Shown piece by piece: positions 26,970 through 37,983 of a DNA stretch of 64,000 nt (positions are counted from its first letter, which is position 1; each line of letters opens with the position of its first letter). The stretch is taken from NCBI GenBank assembly GCA_000964245.1, contig LANB01000001.1:2384392-2448391 (forward strand). The letters run 5' to 3'. Below the pieces are notes generated by a model. It did not search any database and was not told where the DNA came from. It worked only from the letters and a program-made list of their open reading frames with translations. This DNA comes from Cellvibrionaceae bacterium 1162T.S.0a.05 (lineage in GTDB: Bacteria > Pseudomonadota > Gammaproteobacteria > Pseudomonadales > Cellvibrionaceae). The position numbers and the translations under genes are program-made.

Positions 26970-29909
26970 ATGAATGTGAATGGTGCAGTAGGGATAGCGC
27001 TGGTGGCTTTGCTGCTGAGTGCCTGTGGTGGCGGTGGAGGATCGTCGAACCCGATAGATACTTCCGCGAGTTCGTCTTCCAGCGCTTCCAGCTCTTCTAC
27101 CAGTTCCGGTAGCGAATCTTCAAGTAGTAGTTCTTCTTCCAGTAGTTCTTCATCCAGTAGTGCATCTTCAAGTGCTACATCTTCAAGTTCAACATCTTCA
27201 AGTACAACATCTTCAAGTACAACGTCATCCAGCACTTCATCTTCAACGGGGTCTTCGTCAAGCAGTTCGTCCACCGCGAGTAGTGCTTCCTCAAGTTCGA
27301 GTAGTAGTTCGGCGAGTTCGTCTTCCGGTTTAACTGCAAATGTCAGTGGCACCATTCATGTTGCAGCAGGGGCAGCCGTCGACAGCGACACCAATGATCC
27401 ACTTGCCCCTTTTGCGGGTAACAATTTTGTCGAAACCGCGCAGCAGCTTTCGCCGCCCTTGACTCTTGGCGGTTACGTCAATGAAGCGGGAGAAGGTGAA
27501 GAAGGTGCGCTTTTTGAAGAGGGTGATATCGACGATGTGTTTTCTGCTAATTTACTGGCTGGGCAAAGTATCACTGTTTTAGTCTCCGACTACACGCAGG
27601 GTGATGTTGATTTGTATCTGTTTGACAGTGAATTAAAATTGCTGGATTCCTCACTCAGTACTGGCGAAGTTGAAAATATCGTCGTCACGGAAACGGCGGA
27701 TTATGTCATTCTGGTCAGGTGTTATGAAGGTGCGAGTAATTACACCCTTGTAATAGGGCAAAACCTCGAAGCAGAGAAAACAGAAAATGCCGCGTCACTA
27801 AAACTCTCCGATAGCTTTATGCCCAACGAAGCCATCGCAGCCCTAAAGAAGGGAGATGTTCAAGGTTTCAGCAAGGCTAGCGCAACGGATGATTCCTTGA
27901 CGCTTATTGGTGGGAGTGCGGAACGCGTGATGTTGCTCGATTTAAGTCAAAATGAAAAGAGTCGCGTGCAAAAAACAGCTGCCAACTTTGAGCAAAGCGA
28001 GGCAGCTTTTGAATTTAATTTTTCAAGTGCTGAGCAAGAAAAAAAATTCAACACTTTAATGAAAATAAAAGCATTGCGAAAACAAGCAAGCCTGGACTTT
28101 GTCGAGCCCAATTTTATTTATCAAGCGCAAGCACAACCGAATGACGAATATTACCCCTACCAATGGCATTACCCACTTATTAATTTGCCGGATGCCTGGG
28201 ATATTACAACTGGGTCATCAGATGTTGTTGTCGCTGTTGCCGATACGGGCGTGTTGTTAAATCACCCCGATTTACAAGGGCAATTAACTACAGACGGCTA
28301 TGATTTTATTAGCAACCCGTTGGTCGCCAACGATGGCGACGGTGCGGATGCAAATGCGGATGACCCTGGTGATGCGGAAGGATCGCGGGCGAGTTCTTTT
28401 CACGGAACCCACGTTGCAGGCACGATTGCTGCGGCGAGTAATAATGGCGACGGTGTTGCAGGTGTGGCCTGGAATGTAAAAATTATGCCGATACGCGTAC
28501 TCGGCGTAGGAGGTGGCACGCTTTACGATATTGATCAAGGTATTCGATATGCGGCGGGTTTAAGTAATGATTATGGTCTGGTGCCAGACAAGGCGGCAGA
28601 TGTGATTAATTTAAGCCTCGGGGGTGGCGGGTATTCGCAAGCCATGCAAAATACTTTTAACGAAATTCGTGCGACGACAACAAGTATCGTCGTCGCTGCC
28701 GCAGGCAATGATGGTGTGAATACGCTCGCTTATCCTGCGTCGTATGACAATGTTATTTCGGTCAGCGCAGTGGGTGCAGATCGTCAGCGCGCGCCGTATT
28801 CTAATTTCGGTTCGGCTGTTGATGTGAGCGCACCGGGTGGTAATAGCGGTGCTGATATTGATGGTAACGGTTATGCCGATGGTGTGCTCAGTACTGCGGC
28901 AGACGACAGTGGCGGTTCAGTCACCTACAATTTCGTTTTTTATCAGGGCACCTCAATGGCATCGCCACACGTTGCCGGTGTGCTCGCCTTGATGCGTTCG
29001 GTGAACCCGGACATCAGTGCAGCAGCAATTGATAATTTAATTGCGAATGGCAGTATCGTTGACGATATTGGCGAACCCGGTCGCGATAATTTTTACGGAC
29101 ACGGTCTTATTAATGCACACAAAGCCGTTCTCGCGGCGCAAGAGGATGAAGGCTTACCGCCGCCTGTAGAAAATCCTTTATTGAGTGCCTATCCGACTTC
29201 CCTGAGTTTTACCGCTAGCAGTTCATTGATTTTGGAATTAAGAAATAATGGCGGCGGTAGCCTGTCAATCAGTGCTGTAAGTACGAGTGACGATGTCAGC
29301 TGGCTCAGCATGACGGCCCTGGATACCAGCGCAGACGGTTTGGGACGTTATACCATCAGTGTCGATAGAACCGGCCTTGCGCCCGGCAATTATTCAACCA
29401 CCCTGGAAATTGAATCCAGTATCAACAGTGTACAAATACCGGTGTTACTGCGTGTTGCTGAAGATGGCGGTGAAGATACAGGCGGCAATGATTCGATGGG
29501 CTATACCTATGTGGTTCTCTTTGATGCGGAAACGGGAGACAATATTGCCCAAGTAGAAGTGAATGTCTCCGAGGGAGTATACGAATATGTTTTCCCCAAC
29601 GTTCCTTATGGCAATTACTTTTTAGTTGCGGGTTCTGATCGTGACAATGATTTTAGCCTTTGCGATTCCGGTGAATCGTGCGGGGCGTGGCCGACAATCA
29701 GTGACTACACCCCACTGCTTATTGACTCCGAAGACTATACGGGGCTGGATTTTAACCTGCTATATCCCGCGGCGCTGCCGGGTGCGATCAGTTCGAATTC
29801 GGTAAACGCTTTTGTAAACAAGGCCGCAGAAAGTACACCTGTAGTGAACAATACCGCGCTCCAACGCAATAAACAGAATAAACCAAATAAACAGGAAGAT
29901 ACGCAATGA
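26970..29909 (+). CDS. subtilisin-like (S8) lipoprotein protease with poly-Ser linker
   Basis: 979 aa. A lipobox (LLLSAC at about residue 19) is followed by Gly/Ser and an approximately 90-residue Ser-rich linker of the kind that joins domains in secreted enzymes of Cellvibrio-type bacteria. Next come a pre-peptidase (PPC-like) domain (about 145-270) and a propeptide-like segment. The S8 catalytic domain (about 390-725) has the triad Asp VVAVADTGV, His FHGTHVAGTIA and Ser FYQGTSMASPHVAGV, with oxyanion Asn in AAAGNDG. Two C-terminal beta modules end the protein (about 735-830 and 845-930). AAGGAG lies upstream of the ATG. The stop overlaps the start of the PrcB-like gene (ATGA), so the two products are coupled. 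Confidence 0.93.
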   Translation: MNVNGAVGIALVALLLSACGGGGGSSNPIDTSASSSSSASSSSTSSGSESSSSSSSSSSSSSSSASSSATSSSSTSSSTTSSSTTSSSTSSSTGSSSSSSSTASSASSSSSSSSASSSSGLTANVSGTIHVAAGAAVDSDTNDPLAPFAGNNFVETAQQLSPPLTLGGYVNEAGEGEEGALFEEGDIDDVFSANLLAGQSITVLVSDYTQGDVDLYLFDSELKLLDSSLSTGEVENIVVTETADYVILVRCYEGASNYTLVIGQNLEAEKTENAASLKLSDSFMPNEAIAALKKGDVQGFSKASATDDSLTLIGGSAERVMLLDLSQNEKSRVQKTAANFEQSEAAFEFNFSSAEQEKKFNTLMKIKALRKQASLDFVEPNFIYQAQAQPNDEYYPYQWHYPLINLPDAWDITTGSSDVVVAVADTGVLLNHPDLQGQLTTDGYDFISNPLVANDGDGADANADDPGDAEGSRASSFHGTHVAGTIAAASNNGDGVAGVAWNVKIMPIRVLGVGGGTLYDIDQGIRYAAGLSNDYGLVPDKAADVINLSLGGGGYSQAMQNTFNEIRATTTSIVVAAAGNDGVNTLAYPASYDNVISVSAVGADRQRAPYSNFGSAVDVSAPGGNSGADIDGNGYADGVLSTAADDSGGSVTYNFVFYQGTSMASPHVAGVLALMRSVNPDISAAAIDNLIANGSIVDDIGEPGRDNFYGHGLINAHKAVLAAQEDEGLPPPVENPLLSAYPTSLSFTASSSLILELRNNGGGSLSISAVSTSDDVSWLSMTALDTSADGLGRYTISVDRTGLAPGNYSTTLEIESSINSVQIPVLLRVAEDGGEDTGGNDSMGYTYVVLFDAETGDNIAQVEVNVSEGVYEYVFPNVPYGNYFLVAGSDRDNDFSLCDSGESCGAWPTISDYTPLLIDSEDYTGLDFNLLYPAALPGAISSNSVNAFVNKAAESTPVVNNTALQRNKQNKPNKQEDTQ
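27066..27330 (+). repeat. low-complexity serine-codon repeat
   Basis: Imperfect tandem units of the TCTTCAAGT/AGTTCG type encode the poly-Ser linker. The same bases read antisense give a false acidic ORF. Such a tract is prone to replication slippage and length variation. Confidence 0.8.
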
Positions 29910-30439
29910 TATTGAATACAGCCCGCAATGCATTGTGTTCAACTACAGGCTTTGTGACAGTACTTATTTTTGTGCTAACTCTCAGTGCGTGCAAACAAGC
30001 AGAACACACTGAAACGGCAACACCTGATACTGAAAAATTCAGCATCGACCCAATATGGCATTCCAGCCACTGCTGGCAAAAAGAAGAGGGGGCAGCATTA
30101 CTTTCTTCTTTGGACGACGTTAAAACCTGGTGGCAGTCCATTCACCGTACTCAATTGCCGCGACCGTCATTGGCGGACGAATTCCAGAATATAGATTTTT
30201 CGACGCACACTATCATAGTGGTCAATGTTGGTGAAAAACCGACGGGAGGCTATGGTGTTGAGTTGGATCGTAATAGAACGGTCTTGCAGCAGGGTGTATT
30301 GCATCTTGCCCTGTTAACAAAAACACCTCCAAAGGACAGCATGCAAATACAAGTTATCACGCAAGCGTGCAGTGTTTATTTGGTCGATAAGACTATTAGC
30401 AAGGTTGATGCTGAATTTTTCAGAGGTTCCTTAAATTAA
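29906..30439 (+). CDS. PrcB-like lipoprotein, partner of the upstream protease
   Basis: 177 aa with a lipobox (LTLSAC, about residue 29). The C-terminal part matches the PrcB_C pattern: a beta strand IIVVNVGEKPTGGYGVEL followed by TPPKDSMQIQVITQACSVYLV. PrcB is a small lipoprotein of Treponema that binds the subtilisin-like protease PrtP (dentilisin). The gene overlaps the end of the S8 protease gene by four bases (ATGA), which argues that the two products act together. The family call is by motif memory; the functional link is inferred. Confidence 0.72.
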   Translation: MILNTARNALCSTTGFVTVLIFVLTLSACKQAEHTETATPDTEKFSIDPIWHSSHCWQKEEGAALLSSLDDVKTWWQSIHRTQLPRPSLADEFQNIDFSTHTIIVVNVGEKPTGGYGVELDRNRTVLQQGVLHLALLTKTPPKDSMQIQVITQACSVYLVDKTISKVDAEFFRGSLN

Positions 30440-30572
30440 TCTTGTGGTTTGTTTTGCGATTTTCCAAAGAAAACCGCAATCTTAAAACCTGTTAAAACGT
30501 ATCGAAAATATTGACAGCATCGAAAGCATCGAAAGCATCAAAAGTGATAATGCATCCAAATTCCCGGCAGCA

Positions 30573-32431
30573 TCAAGGCGCAACACAGTTCATACACTGA
30601 ACCAGCACCTCGTTGTGGTTGCCATCAGGCAAGTGTAGTAACTCGCCGTGCAGCGCCAGCAAGCTTGAGATATTTGATAACACCTCATTGTCACTGTCCA
30701 ATCCAAGGCTGGAACTGACAAAGGCAGACATAAAACGATCGCCGATGTTTACTGAAACTTCCATCAGGGAACGCATAATCTGTTCGCGTGTACTCAAAGG
30801 CCGCACAATTTGTTTTACATCATAGTCTTCCAGATTCAACGCACCTGCTGCTGCGGCTATAACCTCATTTAATGAGCCCAGCTCATCGATTAATCCCAGC
30901 TCTTTCGCTGTTGCGCCGGTCCAGACCCGGCCTTGTGCAATTTCGTGAACTGCTTCGATGTCCAATTGGCGTGCGTCTGCTGAAATATTCAGGAAGGTGT
31001 TATAAATATTATCGACGCTGGACTGCAGTAAACTCTGGACTTCTTCGGGCATGGGCAAATCGCCGCGAAAACCGCCTGCAATTTTTGAGGTCGCGATGCC
31101 ATCCGTATTAATCCCGATTTTTTTGAAAGATTCACTGTAGTTCGGGTACAAGCCCCATACGCCAATAGAACCGGTAATGGTTTCCGGCGTCGCCCAAATT
31201 TCATCAGCGGGCGTCGATATCCAGTAACCGCCGGATGCGGCAACACTACCCATCGAAACATAAAGTGGCAATCCAGCTTCACGTGTCGCAATTAACTCCT
31301 GACGAATAACTTCGGAGGCAAATGCGCTGCCGCCGCCACTGTCAATACGCAACACAAGGGCTTTTATATCCTTGTCTTCACGCGCCTGACGAATCAAGTT
31401 TGCCAGGCTGTCGCCGCCAATGGAGCCTGCATGCTGGTTGCCATCCATGATTGTGCCTGTGGCAACAATTAAACCGATTTTATTCTTGCTGCGGGTTAAT
31501 GAGGCGGCGTTGTTCAAAGCGAGATAGGAATTCATATCAATGGAGGCAAAACTTTTGCCTTCCTTGTCGGCGCCAAACTGTTCAATGAGTTTGTCTTTTA
31601 ACTCGATACGTGTCAGCGCCTGATCGACCAGGCCTGCGCTTTCAGAAAAGCGTGCGTGCGAACCGCCGTGCTTTTTAAATTCTTCCGGCATGCTGGTAAT
31701 AAAATCATCGACGGCGCCGTGGGGCAGGTTGCGTGCGCTTTCAATTTTCCCGGTGTAACGCCCCCACAGTTCTGTTAGCCAGCGGGTATTGTGTTCGCGC
31801 GAGGCCGTAGACATTTCGGTTTGCGTATAAGGCTCAATGGCATCCTTGTATTCGCCTGCACGGAAAACATGAAACTTAAGCAGGAGCTTGTCAGTAGCGT
31901 CCTTAAAATAGTTGCGATACAAACCGTAGCCGGTGATAAATACCGCCCCAAGTTCGTTGACATAAATTTTGTCTGCAAAATTGGCGAGATAGTACTGCTG
32001 TTGAGAAAAGTAATCGGAAAAAGCGACTACCGGCTTGTTACTCTCTCTGAAACTGTCGAGAGCAGCACCGATTTCATTCATTTTACTGATGCCGCCACCC
32101 TGAAGGCCGTTCAGGTTAAGCACAATGCCTGTGATGCGGTCGTCATCGCGGGCTGTTTCAATGCTGCGAATAACATCCCGCACCAGGGTTTCAGGTTCTT
32201 GTTTCTGATCACTAATCAGGTCGAAGGCCGAAGGCTGATAACTCAACTCGTCAACCAGAATACCTTTGGGGGCAATATAGAGAGCATCCTGGTTGGGGAT
32301 TTTCGGTTTGGGTGCGCTGGCGAGCGACGCGATTACAACAATCAGAACAATAAAAAATATCAGGTTAACAATAAAATTGCGGATGACGCTGAGTATTTTT
32401 CCCATGTAACCAAAAATACTGAAAATTGCTT

Positions 32432-32435
<4 letters not shown>
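30573..32435 (-). CDS. sppA: signal peptide peptidase SppA (67K type)
   Basis: 620 aa with one N-terminal membrane segment (NFIVNLIFFIVLIVVIASLA), then two homologous S49 domains as in the long E. coli form. The catalytic Lys is in FRAGEYKDAIEPYTQTEMS (N-terminal domain) and the catalytic Ser in SMGSVAASGGYWIS (C-terminal domain). SppA cuts released signal peptides in the inner membrane. The gene overlaps the DUF2069 gene by four bases and ends the arsC-wrbA-DUF2069-sppA operon. The C-terminal tail (about 590-620), with two Cys, looks like an extension beyond the core. Confidence 0.94.
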
Positions 32436-33770
<1,335 letters not shown>

Positions 33771-33974
33771 TTGTGTCGCCGGGGTTATGTTAGCTATGTT
33801 TAGTGTCAAAGTGGGTCAGCTGTGGTTCAAGTGGCTGTTTAACCAGGCTCTCCAAGTCACCAGCTTGGCATTGTAACCTGGGGCAGGCAAAACCGGGCGT
33901 CTTGTGAGGCCTGTTGTTGAGACGACTCGTTTACGAACATTTCCGGGCGTATAAAAAAGGAAGAGGACGGCATA

Positions 33975-35204
33975 TTGAAAATTGATGAATGGGTATTGCA
34001 GCTTGCCAGAGCCATATGGAATTTTATTCGCAACCTTGCACATGAGTTTATCGATAAGGGCTGCCAGAAAAGCGCGGCAGCGCTGACCTACATGACTCTT
34101 TTTGCCCTCGTCCCTCTCATGACCGTCACCTATTCCATGTTCTCACTGTTCTCAATATTTGAGGGCGTTGCCGGTCAATTGCAAGACCTCATCTTTGCGC
34201 ACTTTGTGCCTGAGTCGGGGGGAGAAATAAAAAAATACCTCGCGAATTTCTCTGATCAGGCGCGCAGTCTTACGGGTTTTGGCGTGGGTATTCTGGTGGT
34301 GACCGCTTATTTAATGTTGACCAATATTGAACACACCTTTAACACTATTTGGGGAGTGAAAAGAGCGAGACGCGGCCTGTCGAGCTTTCTTCTTTATTGG
34401 GCAGTGTTGAGTATTGGCCCGCTCCTGTTGGGGGCAGGGCTGATCATGACAACTTATCTCGTCTCACTCAAACTGGTTGTGAGTGAGTTTGATCATATCG
34501 GCGTGAGTACCTTGCTCTTCCGTCTCGTGCCAATGGCCATGACAGCCTCGGCCTTTACCTTGCTCTTTGCCGCCGTGCCCAATTGCCGCGTACCGCTGCG
34601 AGATGCCGCAATTGGCGGTGTGCTCACCGCCTTGTGCTTTGAGCTCCTGAAGTGGCTTTTTGCGCTGGTTGTATCGAAATCCAGCATCAAATTGGTTTAC
34701 GGTGCTTTCGCGGCGGTTCCACTGTTCCTTTTGTGGGTCAATCTTGTGTGGACCATTATTCTCTCTGGTGCGGTCTTCGTACGGACCCTGGCGGAAAAGG
34801 GCTATCGCCATCGTTCGCAACGGCTGAGCACGATGGCTGCCGCCCTGCGGTGTTTGGCCGTGTTTCAGCAAAAAGCCCTGAGTGGTGAACATGTTAGTGA
34901 TCGGGATTGTGTTGCAACAGGCGTAAGCCTTGTGCAATGGCAACAACTGCGCGCCCTGTTGAGCGATAACAATTGGATTGCCGTTACAGATGGCGGCAAT
35001 TATGTACTTTGCCGGGAATTGTCCCACAGCTCATTGGCTGATTTGGCAGCATTAGTAAAATTGGACGTCACCGAGCCGCTGCCACAGCCCGCAGAAGAGG
35101 CCCCCGCCTGGCAAAGTGACTTTAAGCGCCGTTTGCAGCAGAGTCAGGAGGGGCACCGCGAAGCCTTCGATATTTCTCTCGACCGCTTTTTCTCGCCCAT
35201 ATAA
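33975..35204 (+). CDS. YihY/BrkB-family inner-membrane protein
   Basis: 409 aa starting at a TTG (33975) with GAGG 8 nt upstream; no ATG occurs before the first conserved segment, so the unusual start is likely real. Six hydrophobic segments lie within residues 35-275. Family motifs are CQKSAAALTYMTLFALVPLMTV, FGVGILVVTAYLMLTNIEHTFNTIWGV and VYGAFAAVPLFLLWVNLVWTIILSGA. The C-terminal cytoplasmic third is soluble and resembles the winged-helix-like tail common in this family. The older name RNase BN for the family is wrong, and the true function is unclear. Confidence 0.9.
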   Translation: MKIDEWVLQLARAIWNFIRNLAHEFIDKGCQKSAAALTYMTLFALVPLMTVTYSMFSLFSIFEGVAGQLQDLIFAHFVPESGGEIKKYLANFSDQARSLTGFGVGILVVTAYLMLTNIEHTFNTIWGVKRARRGLSSFLLYWAVLSIGPLLLGAGLIMTTYLVSLKLVVSEFDHIGVSTLLFRLVPMAMTASAFTLLFAAVPNCRVPLRDAAIGGVLTALCFELLKWLFALVVSKSSIKLVYGAFAAVPLFLLWVNLVWTIILSGAVFVRTLAEKGYRHRSQRLSTMAAALRCLAVFQQKALSGEHVSDRDCVATGVSLVQWQQLRALLSDNNWIAVTDGGNYVLCRELSHSSLADLAALVKLDVTEPLPQPAEEAPAWQSDFKRRLQQSQEGHREAFDISLDRFFSPI

Positions 35205-35273
35205 CCGTTTTTCCAGCGTTGGCTCAGAGGCCAGCTATACTAAATTGCAGGATCCAATGGAGAACGGCCCTGC

Positions 35274-35639
35274 ATGGCGACCCCTTTACTAATTTGTGAT
35301 GACTCAAATATGGCGCGTAAACAAGTGAAACGCGCCCTGCCTGAGGGTTGGAGCGTCGATATTACCTTCGCGGGCAATGGTGAGGAGGCGCTTGAAGCCA
35401 TACGGGAAGGCAAGGGAGAAATGGTCTTTCTGGATCTTACGATGCCGGTTTTAGATGGTTATGGCGTGCTTGAGAAAATCAAGGAAGAGGGCTTGAAAGC
35501 CGTTGTCATTGTCATTTCTGGTGATATCCAGGCCGCAGCCCAGGAGCGGGTGAGGGCTTTGGGTGCTCTCGATTTTATTAAGAAACCTATCAACGCTGAG
35601 AAACTCGCCGACACCTTGAATAAGTTTGGGTTGATTTAA
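35274..35639 (+). CDS. single-domain CheY-like response regulator
   Basis: 121 aa consisting only of a receiver domain. The acidic pocket is CDDSNM, the phosphoacceptor Asp is in MVFLDLTMPVLDGYGVL, the conserved Ser is in VIVISGDIQ and the Lys in DFIKKPIN. No output domain, so it works by protein-protein contact (motor, kinase or phosphatase partner). No histidine kinase or chemotaxis gene is adjacent. GGAG lies upstream of the ATG. Confidence 0.93.
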   Translation: MATPLLICDDSNMARKQVKRALPEGWSVDITFAGNGEEALEAIREGKGEMVFLDLTMPVLDGYGVLEKIKEEGLKAVVIVISGDIQAAAQERVRALGALDFIKKPINAEKLADTLNKFGLI

Positions 35640-36085
35640 GGGGCAGGCCGGGTTTTGGCTTCGTTTATTACCTATCCATAGTGTAATTTATATTTGCTTT
35701 TAAGGTGTGCATTTAAATAGGCATCTATTTAGATTGGCAATTACCTGGATTGGCACCAATTTTAATCTGGCGTAAAACGCAGAGTACGAGGTGGTGCTTG
35801 TTGAAAACGCGGTGAACACGTCCGTGTGGCTCCGACACCGCATCCCTGCGGTGACGGTTTCAACAAGCACCACCTCGCACTCTGCGTTGGCAGGTGTGTT
35901 CCACCAAGTGTGTGAATGTAAATTCGGTGTTATTTCCTGGTTCATGGCTTCACTTTGAATAAATCCCTGTTTTGACTTGCTCATTTTCTGGGGCAATCAA
36001 ATGGTTTTGGTAAATCAAAGTGGCATGCAAGCAAAAAGAAAAATAGAATGCGCGCTCTTCCTATCGATTTTGGTCAATACGCACA
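35640..36085. other. gene-free stretch containing a large palindrome
   Basis: No supportable ORF. The main content is the long imperfect palindrome at 35776-35888, described separately. The last 80 bp should hold the avtA promoter. Confidence 0.5.
35776..35888. repeat. 113-bp imperfect palindrome with nested hairpins
   Basis: Arms of 31 bp (35776-35806 and 35858-35888) are inverse complements with one mismatch. The 51-bp centre itself folds into two hairpins: ACACG/CGTGT near 35815-35826, and CACCGCA/TGCGGTG near 35836-35853. This is a compact multi-hairpin element of the REP/MITE kind. It lacks the conserved ends of an integron attC site. A Y1 transposase of the type linked to REP repeats is present at the right edge of the window, but a direct relation is not shown. 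Confidence 0.6.
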
Positions 36086-37345
36086 ATGAAACTATCTCAA
36101 TTTGGTAAGCAGCTAAGTACAGACTCCGGCATTGTCAATCTAATGGAGGATCTGGGCGATGCGATTAATGTGAATCCGAATTTGCTGTTTATGGGCGGTG
36201 GCAATCCGGCGCGCGTCCCGGCTTTTGAGAATATTATTGCCGCAAAGTTACGAACCATCGCTAATCAACCGGAGTTGTTGCATAAGTTGATTGGGACCTA
36301 TCAAAGCCCGCGAGGCTCGGAGGAGTTGATTGCCGAGTTGGTGAAGTTTTTTCGTGAGGTGTGCGGCTGGCCGGTGAGTGAAAAAAATATTGCGCTGGCA
36401 AACGGAAGTCAATCTGCCTTTTTTATCTTGTTAAATATGTTTGCCGATGAAACGGCGGGCAAGATTTGCTTTCCCTTGATGCCCGAATATCTGGGTTACA
36501 GTGATCAAGGAACTATCGCAAATTTGGCCGTGGCGTGTAAGCCAAAAATCACATTGCTGGATGATAAAGTGTTTAAGTATCAACTCGATATCGATGCAGT
36601 TGAGGCAGTGGACAATGTTGCCGCGTACTGTGTTTCCCGGCCCACGAACCCTTCAGGCAATATGTTGGCAGAGGATGAAGTACTGGCACTTTGTGAATTG
36701 GCAAAAAAACGCAATACGCATTTATTGCTCGACTGTGCTTACGGTAATCCTTTTCCCGGTGTTGTCTACGATGCGGTGGAATCGTTCTGGCATGAAAAAC
36801 TCATTACTGTACTGAGTCTTTCCAAGTTGGGGCTGCCAGGCACGCGCACGGGCATTGTTGTTGGGCCGGAAGATGTGATCGATAAATTTTGCCAGATCAA
36901 TACTATTGTGAGTTTGGCGAACGGCAACCTTGGGCCAGTGTTACTCACTGAGCTATTGAAAAGTGGTGAATTGCCCAACATTTGCGAACACATTATTTGC
37001 GCGCACTACAAAGCACAACGGGATTTTGCCTTGCAGCAAGTGCAAGAAAAGTTTGCACACTTGCCGTATAAAATCCATCAGGCAGAAGGCGCCTTTTTTA
37101 TTTGGCTCTGGTTTGAGAATCTGCCGATATCAACCCAGGCCCTGTATGAAAAACTCAAAGCGCGCGCAGTTTTGATTATGCCCGGGGAACATTTCTTTTT
37201 TGGCCTCGAAAATAAAGACGAATGGGGGCATAGTCGCGAATGTATTCGCCTGACGTATTGTCAGGGCCAGGACGTGGTAGAGCAGGCACTGGCAATTATC
37301 GCTGAGGTGCTGGAAGAGGTTTTTACGCTTGGCAACAATGCGTGA
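36086..37345 (+). CDS. avtA: valine-pyruvate aminotransferase AvtA
   Basis: 419 aa with the length and pattern of E. coli AvtA. Conserved segments are LMEDLGDAI, MGGGNPARVP, ALANGSQSAFFILLN, CVSRPTNPSGN, LDCAYGNPFPG and the PLP-Lys motif SLSKLGLPGTRTG; near the end are EGAFFIWLWFENLPI and MPGEHFFFGL. It is a PLP-dependent class I/II aminotransferase that interconverts valine plus pyruvate with 2-ketoisovalerate plus alanine. The ATG has only a weak ribosome binding site. It converges with gntK with only 13 bp between. Confidence 0.94.
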   Translation: MKLSQFGKQLSTDSGIVNLMEDLGDAINVNPNLLFMGGGNPARVPAFENIIAAKLRTIANQPELLHKLIGTYQSPRGSEELIAELVKFFREVCGWPVSEKNIALANGSQSAFFILLNMFADETAGKICFPLMPEYLGYSDQGTIANLAVACKPKITLLDDKVFKYQLDIDAVEAVDNVAAYCVSRPTNPSGNMLAEDEVLALCELAKKRNTHLLLDCAYGNPFPGVVYDAVESFWHEKLITVLSLSKLGLPGTRTGIVVGPEDVIDKFCQINTIVSLANGNLGPVLLTELLKSGELPNICEHIICAHYKAQRDFALQQVQEKFAHLPYKIHQAEGAFFIWLWFENLPISTQALYEKLKARAVLIMPGEHFFFGLENKDEWGHSRECIRLTYCQGQDVVEQALAIIAEVLEEVFTLGNNA

Positions 37346-37358
37346 GAATTAAAACACG

Positions 37359-37889
37359 CTAATGGGAAAAAATGATTTTCCCGCTAATGTCTTTGATTAT
37401 TCCGCTAAGTGTTTGATCAATATCTATTGTCAGAACATCCTCTTCCTTGCGCGGGTCCTCAAGGCTGGCAAACTGACTATCCAATAAGGATAGAGGCATA
37501 AAGTGTTCTGTTCTCGCGCTCATCCGCTTGGCGATCACATCTTTCGAACCTTGCAAAAATACATAGACTGTCTGCATGTCGGTATCCCGTAAAACTTTAC
37601 GGTGCGCAGCGCGCAAACCGGAAAATGCCAGCGTACAGCTGTTGCCGCGTTGCGCCTGCAACTGAAAATATTCGCGCATGGTGTGCACCCACGGTAGGCG
37701 CATCGCGTCGGTTAAAGGCTTGCCTGCAGCCATATGGGCTTTGTTGCGCTCACTGTGAAAATCATCGGCATCGTAATACTTAAAGTCATAGTGTTCGGCC
37801 AGTGCCTTGGCAACGGTCGATTTACCGCACCCGCTCACACCCATGCACACCAGTAAGGTCGGTTTTTTTGCAGAAAGGGAAATGCTCAT
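37359..37889 (-). CDS. gntK: gluconokinase GntK
   Basis: 176 aa with P-loop GVSGCGKSTVA, then the gluconokinase features YYDADDFHSERNKAHMAAGKPLTD, LPWVHTMREYF, CTLAFSGLRAAHRKVLR, VYVFLQGSKDVIAKRM and EHFMPLSLLDSQFASLE. It phosphorylates gluconate to 6-phosphogluconate. No gluconate transporter or GntR regulator is adjacent. A probable MITE lies about 95 bp upstream of its start. Confidence 0.94.
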   Translation of the reverse strand: MSISLSAKKPTLLVCMGVSGCGKSTVAKALAEHYDFKYYDADDFHSERNKAHMAAGKPLTDAMRLPWVHTMREYFQLQAQRGNSCTLAFSGLRAAHRKVLRDTDMQTVYVFLQGSKDVIAKRMSARTEHFMPLSLLDSQFASLEDPRKEEDVLTIDIDQTLSGIIKDISGKIIFSH

Positions 37890-37983
37890 AGTTCGTTATA
37901 CTGCTTAAAAATAAAAAGGGGTGAAGGTTCAGGCTCTAGGGGCCGGGAGCGTCAGACGTCAGACATAAAATACGCTTGCAAAC

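Noticed and set aside
26873-27355. Minus-strand ORF of 160 aa rich in Glu, Leu and Asp
   Set aside because: It is the antisense of the poly-serine codon repeat of the subtilase; the acidic repeats are an artefact of AGT/TCT/TCA codons read backwards.
30454-30479. Terminator between the PrcB-like gene and sppA
   Set aside because: A hairpin with one mismatch exists, but neither strand has a T-run after it, so I do not call it a terminator.
35776-35888. Integron attC site
   Set aside because: The palindrome has attC-like size, but the expected R-box ends (RYYYAAC and GTTRRRY) are not present at the borders, and no integrase is nearby.
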